DNA of 64,000 nucleotides from Parabacteroides chinchillae (GCF_900108035.1 NZ_FNVS01000004.1:124001-188000); one strand, 5' to 3'; positions 30,586 through 40,516 are shown, numbered from the stretch's first letter. Numbers and translations are program-made. The notes: a model not told the origin generated them from the letters alone.

Positions 30586-32805
30586 ATGAAAAGTGTTTTA
30601 ATCGTAATGGCCGCTTCACTGGTCATTCCTAATGTACAGGGCAAATCCCATGAAACGGTAGACTCCCTGAAAATCGCCAAAGACATATCATTGGATGAAG
30701 TTGTGATCACCGCTACCAAAGCTGTAAAAGGAACCCCCGTTGCTTACACGGATATTTCCGGAAAAGAGCTTAACAGTAAAAACGACGGACAAGGTATTCC
30801 GTATCTTATCTCCCAATCTCCGTCTGTTATTATGACTTCCGATGCTGGAACAGGCATTGGTTACTCCGGTTTCCGTATCCGGGGAACAGATGCAAACCGT
30901 ATCAACATTACAGTAAACGGGGTTCCCATGAATGACCCCGAATCGCACACCTTGTTTTGGGCAAACATGGCAGACATCGCTTCTTCCGTAGAAAGTATTC
31001 AAATCCAACGCGGAGCAGGTACATCTACAAACGGAGCTGCTTCTTTTGGAGCTACGGTTGCCATGCAGACGCAAAAGCCGGCCTTACAACCATACGCCGA
31101 ATATTCTATTTCAGCCGGTTCTTTCGGTACTGTAAAAAATACGGTAAAAGGCGGAACCGGGCTATTATACGACCATTTTGCTTTTGATGCCCGATATTCA
31201 AATATCCGTAGCGATGGCTACATAGACCGCGCTTTCGCCCGGATGAGTTCTTATTATGTATCGGCAGCTTTTTATGCTTCCAATACATTAATCAAATTTC
31301 AGACCTTCGGCAACAACGAAAAAACATACCAGGCATGGAACGGTGTACCGGCAGACAAGCTGAAAACAGACCGGACTTATAATTCATGCGGCGCATATGA
31401 AGAAGACGGCGTAACCAAATTCTACGATAACCAAACAGACAATTATTGGCAGCACAATTATCAACTAATGGCAAGCCAACGTCTTAACGATTTCTGGAAT
31501 ATGGCACTCACTCTCCATTACACAGATGGTAGCGGCTATTACGAAGATTATAAAGCCGGAGCCAAATATGAAAAATACAAACTTCCCAATTATATTGACC
31601 CGTCCGGTAAAGAGGTTAAGAAAACCGACCTTGTCCGCCGCAAATGGTTAGATAACGATTTCTACGGTGCTGTATACAATGCTAATTATCGCAGCGAAAG
31701 CATGCAAATAACGTTGGGTGCTGCCGCCAATAAATATGCAGGAAATCATTTTGGCCGTGTTATATGGGCAAAACAAGTTAACAGCCTTCCGAAACCGGAT
31801 TACGAATACTATCGCAACACCGGAGATAAAACAGATTACAATGCATATGCAAAAGTAAATTATCTCTTCACCGACTATTTTAACGGATATGCAGACCTGC
31901 AATACCGAGGCATAGATTATACAATTAAAGGGAACGACGATAAAGCCGGAGACAATCTTTATGTCAATCGTCATTGGAACTTTTTCAACCCCAAAGTCGG
32001 ATTCAATTTCAACAAAGGATTCCATAATGCATTTGCCTCTTTCTCTGTTGCCCATCGCGAACCCAACCGCGACAACTTCACCGAAGCAGGTATTAATGAA
32101 CGCCCTGTTCCCGAAAGATTGTTCGACTACGAAGCCGGATACAGCTTCACACATCCACGATTCCACCTGGGTGCCAATTTCTATTTTATGGATTACAACA
32201 ACCAGCTTATTCTGACCGGAAAAATCAGCGAAATAGGAGAAGCTCTCACATCCAATATAAAAGAAAGCTACCGTATGGGAATTGAACTGACGGCCGGCAT
32301 AACCATCACCAAATGGTTATTATGGAGCGGGAACGTTACCTGGAGCCGGAATAAGATAAAAAACTTCATCGAAACGGTAAGTAATCTGGACAGCAACTGG
32401 GACCCTGTGCCCGGGCAAGAAGAAGTTCAATTTCAATTTGGTTCTACAGATATTGCTTTTTCTCCAAATGTAATAGCAAACAGTATGTTCAATTTTAACT
32501 GGAAAAACTTTTCTGCCGGTTTTAATTCGCAATATGTAAGCCGTCAGCATTTGGATAATACATCCAGCAAATCCCGCTCCATCGATCCTTATTTTATCAA
32601 CAGTTTACGTGTTGGTTACATCATAAAGCCCAAGTTCTTAAAAGAAATCGGGGTGGATGTAACCGTCAATAATCTATTTAATACCGAATACGAAACAAAC
32701 GGAAACGTATATTCGTCTATCGTAGATGGCAAACGCATCGATTCCGCCGCTTATTTCACACAAGCCGGTATCAATGCCATGGCACGTCTTACTTTAAAAT
32801 TCTAA
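30586..32805 (+). CDS. TonB-dependent outer-membrane receptor, probably for thiamine
   Basis: Outer-membrane beta-barrel of 739 residues with a signal peptide ending near VQGKS. The plug domain follows (about 40-165), with FRIRGTDANRINITVNGVPMNDPES and IQRGAGTSTNGAASFG. The 22-stranded barrel ends in a final aromatic strand closing with Phe (LTLKF). The TPP riboswitch in front and the PnuC and thiamine pyrophosphokinase genes behind make thiamine the likely substrate, as in the described Bacteroides thiamine operon. This is inferred from context. Confidence 0.9.
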   Translation: MKSVLIVMAASLVIPNVQGKSHETVDSLKIAKDISLDEVVITATKAVKGTPVAYTDISGKELNSKNDGQGIPYLISQSPSVIMTSDAGTGIGYSGFRIRGTDANRINITVNGVPMNDPESHTLFWANMADIASSVESIQIQRGAGTSTNGAASFGATVAMQTQKPALQPYAEYSISAGSFGTVKNTVKGGTGLLYDHFAFDARYSNIRSDGYIDRAFARMSSYYVSAAFYASNTLIKFQTFGNNEKTYQAWNGVPADKLKTDRTYNSCGAYEEDGVTKFYDNQTDNYWQHNYQLMASQRLNDFWNMALTLHYTDGSGYYEDYKAGAKYEKYKLPNYIDPSGKEVKKTDLVRRKWLDNDFYGAVYNANYRSESMQITLGAAANKYAGNHFGRVIWAKQVNSLPKPDYEYYRNTGDKTDYNAYAKVNYLFTDYFNGYADLQYRGIDYTIKGNDDKAGDNLYVNRHWNFFNPKVGFNFNKGFHNAFASFSVAHREPNRDNFTEAGINERPVPERLFDYEAGYSFTHPRFHLGANFYFMDYNNQLILTGKISEIGEALTSNIKESYRMGIELTAGITITKWLLWSGNVTWSRNKIKNFIETVSNLDSNWDPVPGQEEVQFQFGSTDIAFSPNVIANSMFNFNWKNFSAGFNSQYVSRQHLDNTSSKSRSIDPYFINSLRVGYIIKPKFLKEIGVDVTVNNLFNTEYETNGNVYSSIVDGKRIDSAAYFTQAGINAMARLTLKF

Positions 32806-32811
32806 TTAATA

Positions 32812-32853
32812 ATATGCCAACTATCATTTGCCAACTATCATCTGTCAACTTTT
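32812..32853 (+). repeat. 14-bp tandem repeat over the pnuT start codon
   Basis: TGCCAACTATCATT, TGCCAACTATCATC and a partial TGTCAACTTTTT occur in a row. The start ATG reads into the first unit. 14 is not a multiple of 3, so a change in unit number would shift the frame. Confidence 0.7.
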
Positions 32854-33446
32854 TAGAGTATTTCGGCGTTATCACCGGTTTGCTTTATCTTATTCTTGAG
32901 ATAAAACAACACCGGGCCATGTGGGTGGTAGGATTTCTCACGTCGCTGGTTTATGTGTTCGTATTTTTCTTCTCAAAAATATATGCTGATATGGGACTTA
33001 ACATGTATTATGTCGGCATAAGTATTTACGGCTTCTGGCAATGGACCCGGAAGAAAAACAAATTTCTTCCGGAAGAAAATAAAAATTCTTCCGAAAGAAT
33101 AATATACCGTCATCTGACACCTAAGCTTGCTGTGGGAGTCGGTATCGCTCTATTAACCATTTTTATTATGATCTGGTATGTATTGAATAATTTTACAGAT
33201 TCTCCGATCCCGATAGGTGATGCCTTCACCACTGCAGTCGGTATCGTAGCTACCTGGATGTTGGCACGACGCATTATTGAACATTGGATATTCTGGATCG
33301 TGGTAAATTTCGTTTCCGTTTATCTTTTTTATATACGCGGATTATATCCCACAATGTTTCTCTATATTTGTTACGCCTTGCTGGCCATTGCCGGATGGCA
33401 TACGTGGAAAAAGAAAGGAATAAAAACAGATGACAGTACCTTATGA
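32814..33446 (+). CDS. pnuT: PnuC/PnuT family transporter, probably thiamine
   Basis: Inner-membrane facilitator of 210 residues with seven TM helices. It has the PnuC features VGFLTSLVYVFVFFF, YGFWQW and the C-terminal LAIAGWHTW. It lies 8 bp after the receptor and overlaps the thiamine pyrophosphokinase by 17 bp, so it is probably the thiamine-specific PnuT type with kinase trapping. The first 13 or so codons fall in a 14-bp tandem repeat, which suggests the N-terminus is newly made or variable. Confidence 0.85.
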   Translation: MPTIICQLSSVNFLEYFGVITGLLYLILEIKQHRAMWVVGFLTSLVYVFVFFFSKIYADMGLNMYYVGISIYGFWQWTRKKNKFLPEENKNSSERIIYRHLTPKLAVGVGIALLTIFIMIWYVLNNFTDSPIPIGDAFTTAVGIVATWMLARRIIEHWIFWIVVNFVSVYLFYIRGLYPTMFLYICYALLAIAGWHTWKKKGIKTDDSTL

Positions 33447-34065
33447 TTGCATAATTGTAGCAAACGGTAGTTTTCCAACGACAGCCCGTCCTTTGGAATT
33501 ATTACACCAGACTCCGATCATTATTGCCTGCGACGGTGCTGTACAGGCACTTTATGACAGAGGCCTGGCTCCCACAGCCATTATAGGGGATATGGATAGT
33601 ATTCCTCTTTCTCTGAGAGAACTATATGCCGACCGCATCCATATTGTAGAAAACCAGGAAATAAACGATCTTACCAAATCTGTTTTCTATGCACATGAAG
33701 CCGGATATAAACATATACTGATTTTGGGAGCTACCGGTTTACGTGAAGATCATACACTCGGTAATATTTCTCTATTACTGGAACACGCTCCATTATTCGA
33801 CAGGATAGAAATGCTTTCCGATTACGGCCTATTTATTCCTTTAACGAAAACAGCAACTTTAACAAGCCGGCCCGGACAACAAATATCAATCTTCTCAATG
33901 TACCCTTGCGGAGAAATAAGTACGGAAGGATTACGCTGGCCTATCCATAATCGTAAACTTACCGCCTGGTGGCAAGGAACACTAAACGAAGCTTTAGGTG
34001 ATACGTTCACCATCACTTTGACAGAAACAGCACGCATAATTGTTTTTTGCGCATCCGGAAAATAA
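33430..34065 (+). CDS. thiN: Thiamine pyrophosphokinase
   Basis: Converts thiamine to thiamine pyrophosphate with ATP, trapping imported vitamin. The 211-residue protein has CDGAVQAL, IIGDMDSI (the conserved Asp motif) and GATGLREDHTLGN, all signatures of the family. It starts inside the end of pnuT (17-bp overlap), and is the last gene of the riboswitch-controlled operon. Confidence 0.93.
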   Translation: MTVPYDCIIVANGSFPTTARPLELLHQTPIIIACDGAVQALYDRGLAPTAIIGDMDSIPLSLRELYADRIHIVENQEINDLTKSVFYAHEAGYKHILILGATGLREDHTLGNISLLLEHAPLFDRIEMLSDYGLFIPLTKTATLTSRPGQQISIFSMYPCGEISTEGLRWPIHNRKLTAWWQGTLNEALGDTFTITLTETARIIVFCASGK

Positions 34066-34106
34066 AAAAGCTCCGGAAGCGTCTTCAACAGATCAACTTC
34101 CGGAGC
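34064..34106 (-). terminator. Terminator for the minus-strand gene at 34161
   Basis: GCTCCGGAAG (34070-34079) pairs with CTTCCGGAGC (34097-34106). On the minus strand TTTTTT follows the stem, so it ends the hypothetical gene; it could also stop plus-strand readthrough from thiN less well. Confidence 0.8.
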
Positions 34107-34160
34107 AAATACACCCTCAATTTTACAACTTAGTATATAAGATTCTCACGAACCCTTATC

Positions 34161-34505
34161 TCATGCAGGTAATCTTACCAGCTGAGATTCCTTCCATTCG
34201 GAAAATCCTTCGATTACTTTATTCATCCGAAACAACAACCGGTCGTCTGCAACCAGCTTCAAAACAGTATTAGGCGATAAAAGCAAATACATATTATCCG
34301 CCGGCAACATAGCCTTTAATAATACGACATCGTATCCGTCACGAACGACTTCCCTTTTTAGCTTAACCGGCACATCCAATGATGCCAAGTAATAAGCAGA
34401 ACGTTCATAAGCACACCATTCATTGTCCTCAAGATACAAATAGACCCCATCGGAATTATCAATTTCAGATGTCAGAACCCGCTCTACTGTAGTCGAGCTT
34501 TCCAT
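34161..34505 (-). CDS. Hypothetical protein
   Basis: Acidic cytoplasmic protein of 114 residues from the ATG at 34505; a TTG three codons upstream could also serve. No domain is recognised. It alternates hydrophobic strands and charged helices (VYLYLEDNEWCAYERSAYYLASL, then NMYLLLSPNTVLKLVADD). It stands alone between the thiamine operon and the pilus locus and has its own terminator. It is kept as a real gene because of the terminator, the good codon pattern and lack of a better frame on the other strand. Confidence 0.65.
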   Translation of the reverse strand: MESSTTVERVLTSEIDNSDGVYLYLEDNEWCAYERSAYYLASLDVPVKLKREVVRDGYDVVLLKAMLPADNMYLLLSPNTVLKLVADDRLLFRMNKVIEGFSEWKESQLVRLPA

Positions 34506-34589
34506 ATCCCACAATTTTTTACATGCATATTAGTACTACAAATATATTTTCTTTGTCTGCCAGTTAAAGTAGGTAATTACATCAATTTT

Positions 34590-36062
34590 CTAGTTAAAAC
34601 TATCAAATAGTACATTATCATCCCGTTTTTTCTGCAATTCTATCAAATTAGCATCCGCTTCTTTCACACCGGCGGCTTTTGCCTGCTTCAACAGGATTTC
34701 GGCCTCATCCAAATTACCTTGCATCAGGTTCAAAACACCACGTGAATGAATGGCTTCCGGCGAATTAGCGGCTTTTTTCAAATAGCCTTGTGCAACATCG
34801 AAATCTCCTTTTGTCAAAGCAATATTTGCAGCATTCAGATTGGCTACCGGATCATTCGGATAAATACATACAGCTATATCAAATACTTCATTATACTCTT
34901 TACTACCGGTTTCATAGCTATTAGCCACTGCAAACATTTCACTCAGGCTTAATTGCTTCGGATTCGTTTTAATCACTTCACGTCCTTCTTCCACAGTAAA
35001 GAAACGAACCGTATAATCCACTTTATAATCCGAGCGACGAAGTGAAGGATAAATATTCTGCAAGACATAGCGATAAGGAACGCCACCATCAAGTGCCATC
35101 AATTGCGCATCTTTTTTATCAGGATCGATATTGCTTTCGATAATAGCCAGCACTTTATCCCGTGAAGGAACAGACTGATCCGCCAGTACCTTTTCACGGA
35201 AACCGCCCCAATCCTCAGAACCATTTTCTGTCAGGATTATCCCTTTTGGGAAATCATGCTTTTTACGGACATATTCGGCCAAAGCTTTTACACGATTTTC
35301 TGCCAATACCGTATTCGATTTATAAGAACCTTCCGGTGAAGCATATCCTTTAAGGACAATATCTCTCAATTTTACATTTTTATCGTTCACAATCACACCG
35401 ATTGAATTATCGATTTTAGACAATTCTGTAGCATTATTACGAAAGTCCGGCAAAATCTGGTATTTGTTTACAACAAACTCCAAGTAAGCTGTACCCACTT
35501 CTGCCCGATGTTTTTCAGTTTCTGCCACCGGTGAAATATAAACCAGCGTAGTAGCCACCTGATAACGCTCATCAGGACGCATACGAACTTTATCGGCAAC
35601 CAACAACGGAGTACCCGGTGTTTCTTTACCACAACCACACAAATCCTGGTCCAAAACCAGTTTGGCATTTTTCATCCAAGGTTCAAAGGGTATATCCAAT
35701 TTATAATTAACCTGCTGCATTCCATCAGAAACCTTCAACACCGTATAACGAGGTTCATCTTGTAAATTATGCAAAGCAATTTCACGGTTATATACCTTCT
35801 GGCGGTTTTTGCCATTAATCAAAACAGAAGGTAAACCATTCTTTTGCGTAGAACTTTCAAGAACAGGAGTTAATGTCAGCGAATTCCTAGACTTTACCAC
35901 ATCTGCAGGAATCATAATAACCGCATCGATATAAAGCCGTCCACCTTTTTCCACCAAATCGTTACAAACAACCTTCACCGGCGAACCAACCGTCTGAGCC
36001 ATAGCCAGCGGTGAACCCAAAGCCAGCAAGATTACCAGCATACATATATTTATCTTTTTCAT
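34590..36062 (-). CDS. DUF3868/OmpA-like pilus-locus accessory protein
   Basis: Envelope protein of 490 residues with a signal peptide ending LAMAQ. An N-terminal DUF3868-type region of about 200 residues is followed by an OmpA-like segment (LKGYASPEGSYKSNTVLAENRVKALAEYV, near 240-270) that could bind peptidoglycan. A C-terminal helical part (about 380-475) resembles TPR-type repeats (NLNAANIALTKGDFDVAQGYLKKAA). Proteins of this type accompany fimbrillin operons in Bacteroidales, but their job is not settled. It starts 7 bp after the DUF3575 gene and is the last gene of the locus. Confidence 0.75.
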   Translation of the reverse strand: MKKINICMLVILLALGSPLAMAQTVGSPVKVVCNDLVEKGGRLYIDAVIMIPADVVKSRNSLTLTPVLESSTQKNGLPSVLINGKNRQKVYNREIALHNLQDEPRYTVLKVSDGMQQVNYKLDIPFEPWMKNAKLVLDQDLCGCGKETPGTPLLVADKVRMRPDERYQVATTLVYISPVAETEKHRAEVGTAYLEFVVNKYQILPDFRNNATELSKIDNSIGVIVNDKNVKLRDIVLKGYASPEGSYKSNTVLAENRVKALAEYVRKKHDFPKGIILTENGSEDWGGFREKVLADQSVPSRDKVLAIIESNIDPDKKDAQLMALDGGVPYRYVLQNIYPSLRRSDYKVDYTVRFFTVEEGREVIKTNPKQLSLSEMFAVANSYETGSKEYNEVFDIAVCIYPNDPVANLNAANIALTKGDFDVAQGYLKKAANSPEAIHSRGVLNLMQGNLDEAEILLKQAKAAGVKEADANLIELQKKRDDNVLFDSFN

Positions 36063-36069
36063 CGCTTCG

Positions 36070-36627
36070 TTATTTAATAAAGTAAATAATAGAAACAGCC
36101 GCTTTTGTCACACCAAAATAATCACGTGTTTCAGCAGGCAACTTATTTCCGCAGGTAGCACAAGGATATTCATTATCTTTCATGTGCGCCCAACCAAGAC
36201 CCAAAGCAGCTTCAATGCTCCATCTATTACTCAAAACCCATTGATAACCATAAGTCAAACCTGCACCATACAAATATCCCTGATAACGGCGGTTTTTCAG
36301 ACGATCACCCAAAAGGCTAAATCCACCCACATTATAATCTGCATAATGTGCATGTAAACCAAAGAAATGGCCATTGAATTTCTCACATAACCAGTAACGT
36401 GCTTCAGGTTGCACCATCCAATGCTTCCACCTGGCCTGGTCACCCATCATCCAGCCATTATAGTTGCCGGATATGTCAAGAGACCATTTTTTACCCAGCC
36501 CTATTTCCGCTCCCAAATTTATAGTAGCCGTAGCGTCATAGAGCAAGTTCGATTTCACTGCAAACTTCTGTCCGTATGCGCTCGACATACCAACTAGAAG
36601 GAGAAAGAGGAAAAGGACTTTTTTCAT
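36070..36627 (-). CDS. DUF3575 outer-membrane barrel-like protein
   Basis: Exported protein of 185 residues with a signal peptide ending AYGQ. It has alternating strands and aromatic girdles (FAVKSNLLYDATATINLGAEIGL, WSIEAALGLGWAHM) and a final aromatic strand, as in 8-stranded barrels. DUF3575 proteins are regularly found in pilus loci of this order; whether they anchor, export or stabilise the pilus is unknown. It lies 69 bp after the tip gene and 7 bp before the DUF3868 gene. Confidence 0.8.
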   Translation of the reverse strand: MKKVLFLFLLLVGMSSAYGQKFAVKSNLLYDATATINLGAEIGLGKKWSLDISGNYNGWMMGDQARWKHWMVQPEARYWLCEKFNGHFFGLHAHYADYNVGGFSLLGDRLKNRRYQGYLYGAGLTYGYQWVLSNRWSIEAALGLGWAHMKDNEYPCATCGNKLPAETRDYFGVTKAAVSIIYFIK

Positions 36628-36696
36628 ATATCTTTTGTTTATATTTTCCAGATTAAAACCAAAACTACAACAAGGTTATTTAAAGCATTGCGTACG

Positions 36697-39447
36697 TTAT
36701 TCAACACAATCACGAACACAACGCACAAATCCATATCTTGTATCGGTAGTACGGGTAATTCCTAAACCACCTTCGCTAAAGAAGAAGCCTTCGCATGTAC
36801 GTCCTAAATAATCTTTACCTGAATTATTTTTACCGGAGAATTTTGTACGGGCTACATAATTCATATAATTCCCGCTTGTTCCCTTTGATATATCCAGCGC
36901 TCTCACTAACAAAGTAAGTTCCCGCTGATTCGGAATACGCCAACCTTTCGGACACCCTCCTTGTTCTTCTGTTTTTGGTATATAATTAGGTGATACTCCG
37001 TTTACATCACTCCATTTTCCACCTGTCTTATTTTCATTATAAATCAAAAAGGATTTGTATGGCTTTGTGTTTTCAGAAAGTTCAGTGTGCATAGCCAATT
37101 GATTACCACCATCAGAAGAACTGCGAAGTGCCTTCTTATCCATATATCTCAATTCCAACTTATCATAATTTTCTCCATTATAAATCTTTTTACTCTTAGA
37201 CCAAATTTGAATTTTACTATCGTCCGGTTTATCAATCCGGCCTAAATAACGTGCACAACGGACAGAATGCCGATGCCGTTTCTCATATTCAGCATAGTCA
37301 CTCGTAGAAATGCCTTCTTCCGCCCATAATATATTTCTGAAATTTTCCGCTTCGGCACCTTTGCTATTTGCATAATAATGTAGTGTATTCTCACTATTAG
37401 CCGGAAAAAGGATAGCCGCCGGGTCATACGCATCTTGTCCCATAACGAAATCCTGGTATTGAGACAAAGATGGTAAAAACCACTTTATTTCATTTTCCTT
37501 AACCTGATCGGAAATATTTCCCATATTTCTGTTACGAGACATACATGCATTATATGCCTTTGTATAATTACTCAAATTTCCTGATAAATAAGGAACACTG
37601 TTCCAGTTGGGCCACCGAACTTCCGAATGAGATAATACAGTCAATTCCCTTATCATATTAGCACGCCCATCCGTTGTTTGCCCCCAACCATAAGGATTTC
37701 CATAAGAATATTTTCCGTTACCATTGTTACTAACAGCAAATTTTTCAAACATATCCGTCTCATTCACCCACTCTATTCCAATTGCATATTCAGAAGTACC
37801 ATCTGTCGAATAATAAGTTTGAATAGAACGTTGTGAAATAACATAGGCTGCATCCGTAAGCGAACTACTATTAACACTATCAGAATAAAACTTTGTTTTA
37901 CAAAGAATCAACATCTCACGATTCGGTTTATTCGCAAATTCCCACCAATTCAAATTATCATAATAATATTCATCAACAAATGCAGTGACAACAAGTTTAT
38001 TATTTGTATATGAATCTTCATTCTTCAATTTTTCAACTAATTGTTTAATAGTAAGTAAAGAGGAAGATCCGTCTCCCGGATAATTAGCTTTTTGGGTATC
38101 ATTATCATTATTTACTACAAAATGTATCCAGTTATCATCCAAGTCTGCAGAATTATCGTCCGGCCCTAACACCTGAAAATCATTTACCGGAGTCTTAACT
38201 TTGTATGTAGGTTTCCATTTTGCATCAGTTCCTATTATATCTGCTTTTGTAAAAGTCAGTACCCTTGCTTCATAATGAGCATCACACAATTGAATCGGCT
38301 GAGTAGCCTCCGTATAAATAAAATTACCATCCGCTACCGATGTCGGTTCCTTCTTAACAACTTCCAATACAATATCATTAATTCCCTTCACTTTAACATT
38401 ATATGTATACCGGGTATTACGTATTGTTTTGTAATCCTCTAAATTTGAAGCAGAAGAACCGCCATAGCTAGCTTCGCCAAGAGGAATATAATAAGTAACG
38501 TCTCCCTCAACTTGTGAAGTAGAAGGCTTTTTGCCCGGATCAAAATCTTGATATTTATCAGCAGGCCCTTTATAATATCCTTTCAAGATAATATAAGTGG
38601 CATTCTCCGGCTTTTTACTATACCGCTCTTTATACGAAATAGATTCAGACAAAGTCTTGCGGTTTTCCATCATATAAAACGTGAAACCTTTCTGTCCCAC
38701 AGCAAAAGGATATTCCTGAGCAGAAAAATAAGAAATATCTCCATTAAAGTCCTCTTCACGTTCAAACAAATAGCACTTGTCCGGTATTTCTGCAACCTGC
38801 CATGTCTGAGGCGTAAAGGAACCATTACCAGGAATCTTCGATACTATTTGAAAAGAAACAGAGGCTACTACACGATGTAACCAAATCTTACCGGCGAGTG
38901 TTTTTGCTGTCGAAGAAATCGATACGCTCCCCATGGTGTTTCCTTCTGAAGCGACAGAATCATCATAAATACCGGCCATCAAGAACTTACCATCAATCAA
39001 GTCGATAGCCTGCTGTGATAAATCGGCTGTAGCCGACAGAAACTGTTCCTTTGTAATACAGTCTTTTAATTTCGCAGCTAATTTGGTATAATTTGCAGAT
39101 TCCAAATTGGCTACAGCATAAATATAATTTGTACCGGACAAGGTTTTAAATCCTGTTAATACACCTTCACCTGTAGCATCCAGACTAAAAGATTGATATC
39201 CGATGCGATCGCCTGAAGTATTAAAGGCAAATACCGTAATATCAGATACACGATCAGCATATTGATCCTGATTTTCCCCCGTTGCACGTGTTATCACCTC
39301 CGGCGTATTCGGCATGAACGATAAACTTAACGTAACAGGAATCCCTTCTTCATACGTCTCGCCCTTTTCCACCAGAGCATCCTCATTACAGGAAACAATA
39401 AAATATCCTCCGATAATCAATAGTACTATGTATATATATTGTTTCAT
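36697..39447 (-). CDS. Large pilus tip-type lipoprotein (DUF4906-like)
   Basis: Lipoprotein of 916 residues with Cys20 in the lipobox IVSC and Arg54 in VITRA, the likely protease-processing site. The first 350 residues have the fimbrillin N-terminal domain (SDITVFAFNTSGDRIGYQSF, YIYAVANL). The C-terminal 150 residues contain GGCPKGWRIPNQRELTLL and GFVRCVRD, a domain found at the end of large tip or adhesin proteins of such loci. It therefore probably caps the fibre and binds a ligand. It follows the pilin at 39466 by 18 bp. Confidence 0.75.
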   Translation of the reverse strand: MKQYIYIVLLIIGGYFIVSCNEDALVEKGETYEEGIPVTLSLSFMPNTPEVITRATGENQDQYADRVSDITVFAFNTSGDRIGYQSFSLDATGEGVLTGFKTLSGTNYIYAVANLESANYTKLAAKLKDCITKEQFLSATADLSQQAIDLIDGKFLMAGIYDDSVASEGNTMGSVSISSTAKTLAGKIWLHRVVASVSFQIVSKIPGNGSFTPQTWQVAEIPDKCYLFEREEDFNGDISYFSAQEYPFAVGQKGFTFYMMENRKTLSESISYKERYSKKPENATYIILKGYYKGPADKYQDFDPGKKPSTSQVEGDVTYYIPLGEASYGGSSASNLEDYKTIRNTRYTYNVKVKGINDIVLEVVKKEPTSVADGNFIYTEATQPIQLCDAHYEARVLTFTKADIIGTDAKWKPTYKVKTPVNDFQVLGPDDNSADLDDNWIHFVVNNDNDTQKANYPGDGSSSLLTIKQLVEKLKNEDSYTNNKLVVTAFVDEYYYDNLNWWEFANKPNREMLILCKTKFYSDSVNSSSLTDAAYVISQRSIQTYYSTDGTSEYAIGIEWVNETDMFEKFAVSNNGNGKYSYGNPYGWGQTTDGRANMIRELTVLSHSEVRWPNWNSVPYLSGNLSNYTKAYNACMSRNRNMGNISDQVKENEIKWFLPSLSQYQDFVMGQDAYDPAAILFPANSENTLHYYANSKGAEAENFRNILWAEEGISTSDYAEYEKRHRHSVRCARYLGRIDKPDDSKIQIWSKSKKIYNGENYDKLELRYMDKKALRSSSDGGNQLAMHTELSENTKPYKSFLIYNENKTGGKWSDVNGVSPNYIPKTEEQGGCPKGWRIPNQRELTLLVRALDISKGTSGNYMNYVARTKFSGKNNSGKDYLGRTCEGFFFSEGGLGITRTTDTRYGFVRCVRDCVE

Positions 39448-39465
39448 AAACCAATATTTTTCTTA

Positions 39466-40476
39466 TTAATTAAATTCTATATTTGTATTGACAGAAGGCC
39501 GCCAGCTACTGACTTTCCAATTTATGTTCATCTCTGCTTTATCGCTTACCGTCACTTTCACTTGCAAACCATATTTCTTACCGGCTACAACACCATAAGG
39601 CTCCATTATTCCATCTTGCTTGATTTTGAATGTCGAAGTTTTTTCCTCTTTACCATCTATCTTATAAGTTATTTCCAAAGCCGTTGCATTTAAACCGGTT
39701 TCTTTATTTGCAAATGTGAGGAACGCCTTATCTGGCAAGACATTCCCTCCATCAATTGCAGCAATCTTATTATCAATAATAGAAAGGTTATATTCTAAAG
39801 CTTTGTAAGTTGCAATGTTTTTCAAATACCCGCTCTGATTTGCATGCAATAGCCTGCAACTTTTCAATTCTACTTTTTTCACACGTGTCTTAAATTCATC
39901 AGAAACGCCTTCCGCATAAACGGCTTCAAAAGAACTGAATTCCACGCACGAAGTAACCTGGTCGACCTTAATTGTTACCTCCTCTGTAGGATATTCACCA
40001 CCTTGATATTTATCCGGAGTACTGGATACACCTTCTACAGTAAATTCAACAGCCTGAGGCTCTCCATTTACTTTAATCATAGCATCCAAGTCTTTCTTGC
40101 TTAGTTCAACGCTTCTCAACCCACTTAAAGTGGACTGTTCTTTCAATGCAGCGGTTGTTGCCTGAGAAGCATTTGCTATGGCAAGTACAGTCAAGTTTTT
40201 TCTTACTTTGGTAAGAACCTTACTATCATTATCTGCCCATCCAATAATATTATTACCTTCCAATAGAAAGTAGACAACAGAATTAATTGTTATTTCTGCC
40301 TGGGCTGCTCTTGCTTGCACTCCTCCTATATTAAAAGATACATAAGCCATTTTATCGCCGGTTACTATCCCTGGAGTTTCAGTTTTATCCATATCGTTTA
40401 ATACATCATCCTCGGATGTACAAGCAAACAGGATAACAGCCATAAAAAAGATAGTAAATATTGTTTTTAGTTTCAT
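39466..40476 (-). CDS. Fimbrillin-like lipoprotein (accessory pilin)
   Basis: From the ATG at 40476 it is 336 residues with lipobox LFACT (Cys19) and Arg56 in VQARA. It keeps the fimbrillin plan: MAYVSFNIGG, LTVLAIANASQ in the first domain and a final strand region with NINWKVSSW. Pilin-superfamily proteins are lipoproteins cut after an Arg by a trypsin-like protease, which exposes the donor-strand groove. An earlier in-frame ATG at 40497 is possible. It has its own promoter at 40517 and precedes the tip gene. Confidence 0.75.
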   Translation of the reverse strand: MKLKTIFTIFFMAVILFACTSEDDVLNDMDKTETPGIVTGDKMAYVSFNIGGVQARAAQAEITINSVVYFLLEGNNIIGWADNDSKVLTKVRKNLTVLAIANASQATTAALKEQSTLSGLRSVELSKKDLDAMIKVNGEPQAVEFTVEGVSSTPDKYQGGEYPTEEVTIKVDQVTSCVEFSSFEAVYAEGVSDEFKTRVKKVELKSCRLLHANQSGYLKNIATYKALEYNLSIIDNKIAAIDGGNVLPDKAFLTFANKETGLNATALEITYKIDGKEEKTSTFKIKQDGIMEPYGVVAGKKYGLQVKVTVSDKAEMNINWKVSSWRPSVNTNIEFN

Positions 40477-40516
40477 AACCCTATTATTTATATGCATTTC
40501 ATTTTCTTTTCTGTCA

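Noticed and set aside
32812-32853. CRISPR-like repeat
   Set aside because: Units are adjacent 14-mers without spacers and fall at a gene start.
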